From DAOTWP01 sp034435675 (lineage in GTDB: Bacteria > Chloroflexota > Anaerolineae > Aggregatilineales > Phototrophicaceae): a stretch of 21,879 bases of DNA. The notes beneath the pieces were generated by a model. It did no database searches, was not told where the DNA came from, and saw nothing but the letters and a program-made list of their open reading frames with translations. This document shows positions 20,893 through 21,879 of the stretch, piece after piece. The DNA is taken from assembly GCA_034435675.1 (NCBI GenBank), contig DAOTWP010000312.1:1-21879 (forward strand). The letters run 5' to 3'. A program made the translations under genes and the position numbers. Every line of letters starts with the position of its first letter. The stretch's first letter is position 1.

Positions 20893-21879
20893 ATGGCAGA
20901 TCATCCGCGACAAAGCTTGCAGGAACTAGTAGCGGTTCTCACCGACCCCGGCAGCCAGACCGCAGCGCTGCTGCCTGCGCTGGCGCTGCTGGCAGGGCAG
21001 CTTGACGCGCTGCTGCACCCCGCAACCCTGCCCGCCCTTGCCGGGCTGCTGCTGCACACAGACGCGGCAGTCCAGCAGGCGGCAGGCGACATTCTGCGGG
21101 CGCTGCTGTCGGCAGATGCTCCGGCGGCAGAAATTCCGGCGGCAGATGCTCCGGCGGGTCTGGCGCAGCGCATCATGACGGCGTTTATGCAGCTGAGCGG
21201 TACAGAGCGCGGGTTTCTGGCGCTGCGCGGGGCAGATGGACAGGCTCTCCAGCCCCGCGCCGCCGTTGACCTCGACCCGGCAGCGGTGGAATATGCCCGC
21301 AGCGCGGCGCAGGAAGCTGCCGACGGTGGCAGCGCATTAATCACCAGCAGCGCCGAGCAGGATCCGCATTTTTCGGCGGGGACGAACATTATCATGCACC
21401 AACTGCGCGTGATTGCCGCCGTGCCGCTGCGTTCCGGCGGCTCGGTCATCGGCACATTGTATGGTGATCAGAAATTGCGCAGCGGCATCCTCACGCCCGC
21501 ACAGTTAGCGCAGATGCAGGCATTTGCTGATGCTGTCGCGCCGCTGCTGGTGGATGCGGCGGAGGGGCAGTCGGCTGCTGACAGCCCCGAACCCGCAACA
21601 ACCAGTGAGGCGGTCGCTGCCGGCGTCAGCGATCTGCTGCCGCCAGAACCCGAACCGGACTTCTTCGGCGCTGGCGAGTGGCAGGGACTGCCGGATCAGG
21701 AATTTGACGAAATTCTTGTCGAAGCAGAGGAGGCAGCAGGCGACTTCGACAGCCGTGAAGAAGCCGCGCCCGCCCCGCCGCAGAAAAAGCACGAAGCAGC
21801 CCCCCGCGCTGACCGTGCCGCCCCTGCTGAACAGGCAGCGCCGCGCGATACGACTTCGGGCAGCCCTGGCACACGTCAC
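20893..21879 (+). CDS. GAF-domain protein (3' end outside window)
   Basis: The frame from ATG 20893 is open for 329 codons to the window's end; AGGAAG lies about nine bases before the start. Residues about 8-75 look like two HEAT-like helical pairs (LQELVAVLTDPGS, LPALAGLLLHTDAAVQQAAG). Residues about 88-220 form a GAF domain: ERGFLALRGADGQ, GSALITSSAEQDPHFSAGTN, LRVIAAVPLRSGGSVIGTLYGD and LTPAQLAQMQAFADAVAPLL. This type of GAF is often found with FHA domains, kinases or cyclases, and binds a small ligand. A disordered Pro/Ala/Glu-rich stretch (225-329) follows, so a further C-terminal domain is likely beyond the window. It is the third gene in a row with HEAT-like helices. Confidence 0.85.
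   Translation, partial: MADHPRQSLQELVAVLTDPGSQTAALLPALALLAGQLDALLHPATLPALAGLLLHTDAAVQQAAGDILRALLSADAPAAEIPAADAPAGLAQRIMTAFMQLSGTERGFLALRGADGQALQPRAAVDLDPAAVEYARSAAQEAADGGSALITSSAEQDPHFSAGTNIIMHQLRVIAAVPLRSGGSVIGTLYGDQKLRSGILTPAQLAQMQAFADAVAPLLVDAAEGQSAADSPEPATTSEAVAAGVSDLLPPEPEPDFFGAGEWQGLPDQEFDEILVEAEEAAGDFDSREEAAPAPPQKKHEAAPRADRAAPAEQAAPRDTTSGSPGTRH

Overview
The window looks like chromosomal DNA of a GC-rich bacterium, most probably a member of Chloroflexota (Anaerolineae-like). This is inferred from gene content: an A2-type caa3 oxidase cluster with a fused cytochrome c, GT-C glycosyltransferases, FHA/HEAT/GAF signalling genes, and spacers packed with GC-rich palindromes. No marker allows a firm species call. 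Genes are dense, often with overlapping stop and start codons. Both window edges cut through genes.

Layout: (1) 1-1658, + strand: the end of a DUF4139 protein and a small multi-pass membrane protein. (2) 1899-4430, +: a translationally coupled trio of a probable GNAT-like protein, an unrecognised 280-aa protein and a class I SAM methyltransferase. (3) 4614-7967, +: two multi-pass GT39-type (ArnT/PMT-like) glycosyltransferases and a 92-aa hypothetical protein. The second glycosyltransferase carries an in-frame palindromic repeat. (4) 7997-9088, -: a TIR-domain protein in a visibly AT-rich patch, probably horizontally acquired and possibly anti-phage. (5) 9317-11492, +: tsaD (tRNA t6A synthesis) overlapping or abutting a GT4 glycosyltransferase. 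(6) 11559-18448, -: an aa3/caa3 cytochrome c oxidase cluster. In transcription order it reads ctaC, ctaD, a NUDIX hydrolase, a divergent COX3-like protein, an unrecognised 4-TM protein, ctaE, ctaF. (7) 18853-21879, +: FHA protein, HEAT-repeat protein, short HEAT protein, and a GAF protein that runs off the window. These look like parts of a phospho-dependent signalling or scaffold module.

How the genes work together: the oxidase cluster encodes all core subunits (CuA/cyt c subunit II, haem-copper subunit I, subunits III and IV) plus two accessory membrane proteins. Three successive products have His/Asp-rich soluble stretches that could bind metal. Haem A synthesis and Cu-insertion genes are not in the window. 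The glycosyltransferases suggest envelope glycan synthesis.

Non-coding content: the spacers hold several families of perfect or near-perfect palindromes (1.67-1.83, 4.48, 12.7, 14.25, 16.73-16.96 and 19.3-19.4 kb). There are two convincing rho-independent terminators (after ctaD and after the HEAT gene) and several plausible sigma70-type promoters. I saw no tRNA, rRNA, CRISPR array or transposase gene. The most interesting candidates are the TIR plus degenerate-PLD-like protein, the palindromic repeat translated inside a glycosyltransferase, the His-rich accessory proteins and NUDIX gene of the oxidase cluster, and the FHA-HEAT-HEAT-GAF neighbourhood.
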